A program made the position numbers and the translations under genes. A stretch of 64,000 nt of DNA from Dioscorea cayenensis subsp. rotundata (Eukaryota > Streptophyta > Magnoliopsida > Dioscoreales > Dioscoreaceae). Of this stretch, positions 62,563 to 64,000 are shown one piece after another (position 1 is the stretch's first letter; each line of letters opens with the position of its first letter). The notes beneath the pieces were generated by a model. That model was not told where the DNA came from. It made no database searches and saw nothing but the letters and a program-made list of their open reading frames with translations. Where the stretch lies: NCBI RefSeq assembly GCF_009730915.1, contig NC_052488.1, positions 20,640,305 to 20,704,304 of the forward strand, read 5' to 3'.

Positions 62563-62986
62563 ATGTCGTCCTCGGCGGCGAACTCTCCATCTCCCGCCGC
62601 CACCTCCGCCTCCGCATCCTCGCCAAGACGCGCCTCGCCGACTCCCGTCTCATCCTCTCCGACGTCGCCTCTGGCCACGGTTAGCTTGCTCTTCCTTCTA
62701 CCTTGATTTCTCGGTTTTTTTTTTTTCAGATGTTTTGGTAGTTTTGAAACCCTGAATGTTGTGTTTGAGGATGATGAGTATGAAATTCCCGAAAGGTCGA
62801 GCAAGATCATAAAGCGAGCATCTTCGCGTTCGTTGGTTTTCTAATTCTTTTCCTTTTCTTTTCTTTTCTTTGTTGGAATGAGTTTTGTTGAATTATGGTG
62901 TGGAATGTGTGGTCTTTTCTTGCAGGAGTTCCACCATTAGAGATGAGGGTTTTGGTGATGATCATGCACCTTCGTCCTCCTCCGAG
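62563..62986 (+). CDS. Possible 5' exons of an unidentified gene
   Basis: I do not recognise the product. A GC-rich island (62470-62690) in AT-rich surroundings contains an ATG at 62563 that opens a Ser/Ala/Pro-rich frame (MSSSAANSPSPAATSASASS). The same DNA read one frame over gives SASFDVVLGGELSISRRHLR, so the coding frame is uncertain. Two later exon-like pieces are visible: 62730-62827 (GSFETLNVVFEDDEYEIPER, then SSKIIKRAS) after a poly-T tttcag acceptor, and 62926-62986 after ttgcag (SSTIRDEGFGDDHAPSSSSE) before a gtattt donor. Phases do not join cleanly, so the exon set is not solved. Whether a gene continues to the right, where copia sequence appears by about 63560, is unclear. Confidence 0.35.
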
Positions 62987-63401
62987 GTATTTGGATTTTT
63001 TTCCTTGAGTTTGATAGTAGGAATGGATGTTGATTTTAATTTGTTGCTTGCGTTGGTAATTGGAAGAAAGCATATATTTGTGTTGGATATTTAGGTAAAT
63101 AATGCAAGAAAATTTAGAACAGCTATCATGGGTTTTGTTGGATTGATTGATTATAGATTTAATTGATATCAAGTTGTACAAGAGATTGATAAAACTTCAA
63201 TTATTGTAGCCTTCTTGTTATCTTCTGGTTTAGTTAGAGTGTACTAGTTATATATAGTCTTCAAAAAACTAACCTTCAACAATGCACCGATATAAGTCGA
63301 AAATTGCTACTTGTCAGATATACTTATGGATGTTTAATATGTTGACTACACACAGTGTTTGTTTAGCTGTTACTAGGTGACTGAACTTAATCTAGTAGAG
63401 G

Positions 63402-63404
<3 letters not shown>

Positions 63405-63434
<30 letters not shown>
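63405..63434. repeat. (GA)n microsatellite
   Basis: About 14 GA units. Confidence 0.95.
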
Positions 63435-63436
<2 letters not shown>

Positions 63437-63559
63437 CTTTTGATTTTCCATTAATTTCTTAACAAGTACAAATCATCTATATATAAAGGTAAATAATGAT
63501 TTTATCCAACTAAGATTTTTAACCATAGCATAACCAATTAGTTTAAAAAAGAGAGATGA

Positions 63560-64000
63560 GATAGGTTGTGGTTGGCAACGTGGGGATTACATGGATTATT
63601 ATTTGCAATGTTGGCCGAATAGCTTGGCCAATTTAGTTAACATGTCCCCACAAGCTGATTGGGCAGAAAAGACGGTTAGCTTGGACCGGAGATGAACAAA
63701 ATTAGGTGTGGAGAGGCTTTTTGTCATGATATCAGCAAGTTGGTCCTTGGAACAAACGAAACACACAATGAGTTACTTGGAGGTGACCCGTTCACAAACA
63801 AAATGATAGTCTATTTCAATGTGTTTGGTGTATCGGATTCGCAGCCAAGAATGTAGCTCCAATATTTATCACACCATAATGTAGGCAGGCAAGTAAGAGG
63901 GATAAAAAGGCTTTGAAGAAGATATTGAAGTCAAATGAGTTTTGTGCTTGCAAATGCAATACTTCTATATTCGATTTCCATAGATGATTGTGAGATGGTG
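63560..64000 (-). mobile_element. Ty1/copia retrotransposon fragment (RNase H end of pol)
   Basis: Minus-strand translation, in several frames, gives VEYRSIAFAST (near 63970), HIEIDYHFVCERVTS (near 63810), FVCSKDQLADIMTKSLS (near 63740) and LRSKLTV (near 63690). This is the copia RNase H region, where EIDYHFVRE and KDQLADILTK-type motifs are standard. A stop and frameshifts show decay. The element runs off the right edge. Sequence at about 63240-63560 may be its LTR, but I could not define ends. Confidence 0.8.

Overview
This is nuclear DNA from a flowering plant. It is strongly AT-rich, with spliced GT-AG genes, plant-specific gene families (ELF4, an ANT/AIL-type AP2 factor, a CC-NB-LRR resistance gene, GH17 glucanase) and typical plant transposons (Mutator-like, hAT, CACTA, copia). 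I cannot fix the species from the sequence; a monocot is a guess only. One assembly gap of exactly 1000 N lies at 10706-11705.

Layout. 745-2112 is a small Mutator-like element with long inverted repeats that carries a decayed TFIIS gene fragment (a Pack-MULE). 2150-3262 is a foldback repeat with a TA-rich minisatellite core. 3395-7429 (+) is a CC-NB-LRR gene broken by a one-base frameshift after the NB-ARC domain and by many lesions in the LRR part. 7430-10705 is gene-poor. 11706-18755 is a CpG-rich block holding a degenerate MULE transposase (-) and ending in a Mutator-type terminus; its left end is in the gap. 18769-19257 is a 240-bp tandem duplication. 19517-20005 (+) is an intact RING-H2 gene. 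22690-23465 (-) is a fructokinase relic. 23745-34534 is a direct duplication (about 600 bp of unique sequence plus a 107-bp satellite array); its second copy is split by a complete 6.27-kb hAT transposon (27315-33586) with an uninterrupted transposase and a perfect 8-bp target duplication.

36656-36889 is a CACTA terminus. 38296-39969 (+) is a GH17 beta-1,3-glucanase pseudogene interrupted by a 585-bp copia solo LTR. 40373-41656 is an unusual A-B-A'-B' inverted-repeat arrangement, 42003-42627 a MITE, and 43478-43786 an RNase H fragment.

The right part is gene-bearing: an ANT/AIL-type double-AP2 transcription factor (46871-49404, nine exons including a 9-nt microexon), ATG12 (51579-53703, five exons), a UP3-like stress-response A/B-barrel gene (55403-56216, -, with an apparent one-base frameshift), ELF4 (59350-59694), the uncertain 5' end of an unidentified gene (62563-62986), and a copia pol fragment running off the right edge. 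The genes do not form a common pathway: AIL acts in organ growth, ATG12 in autophagy, ELF4 in the circadian clock, RING-H2 in ubiquitination. The left two thirds read as a transposon-dominated region in which several genes (CNL, fructokinase, glucanase) have decayed.
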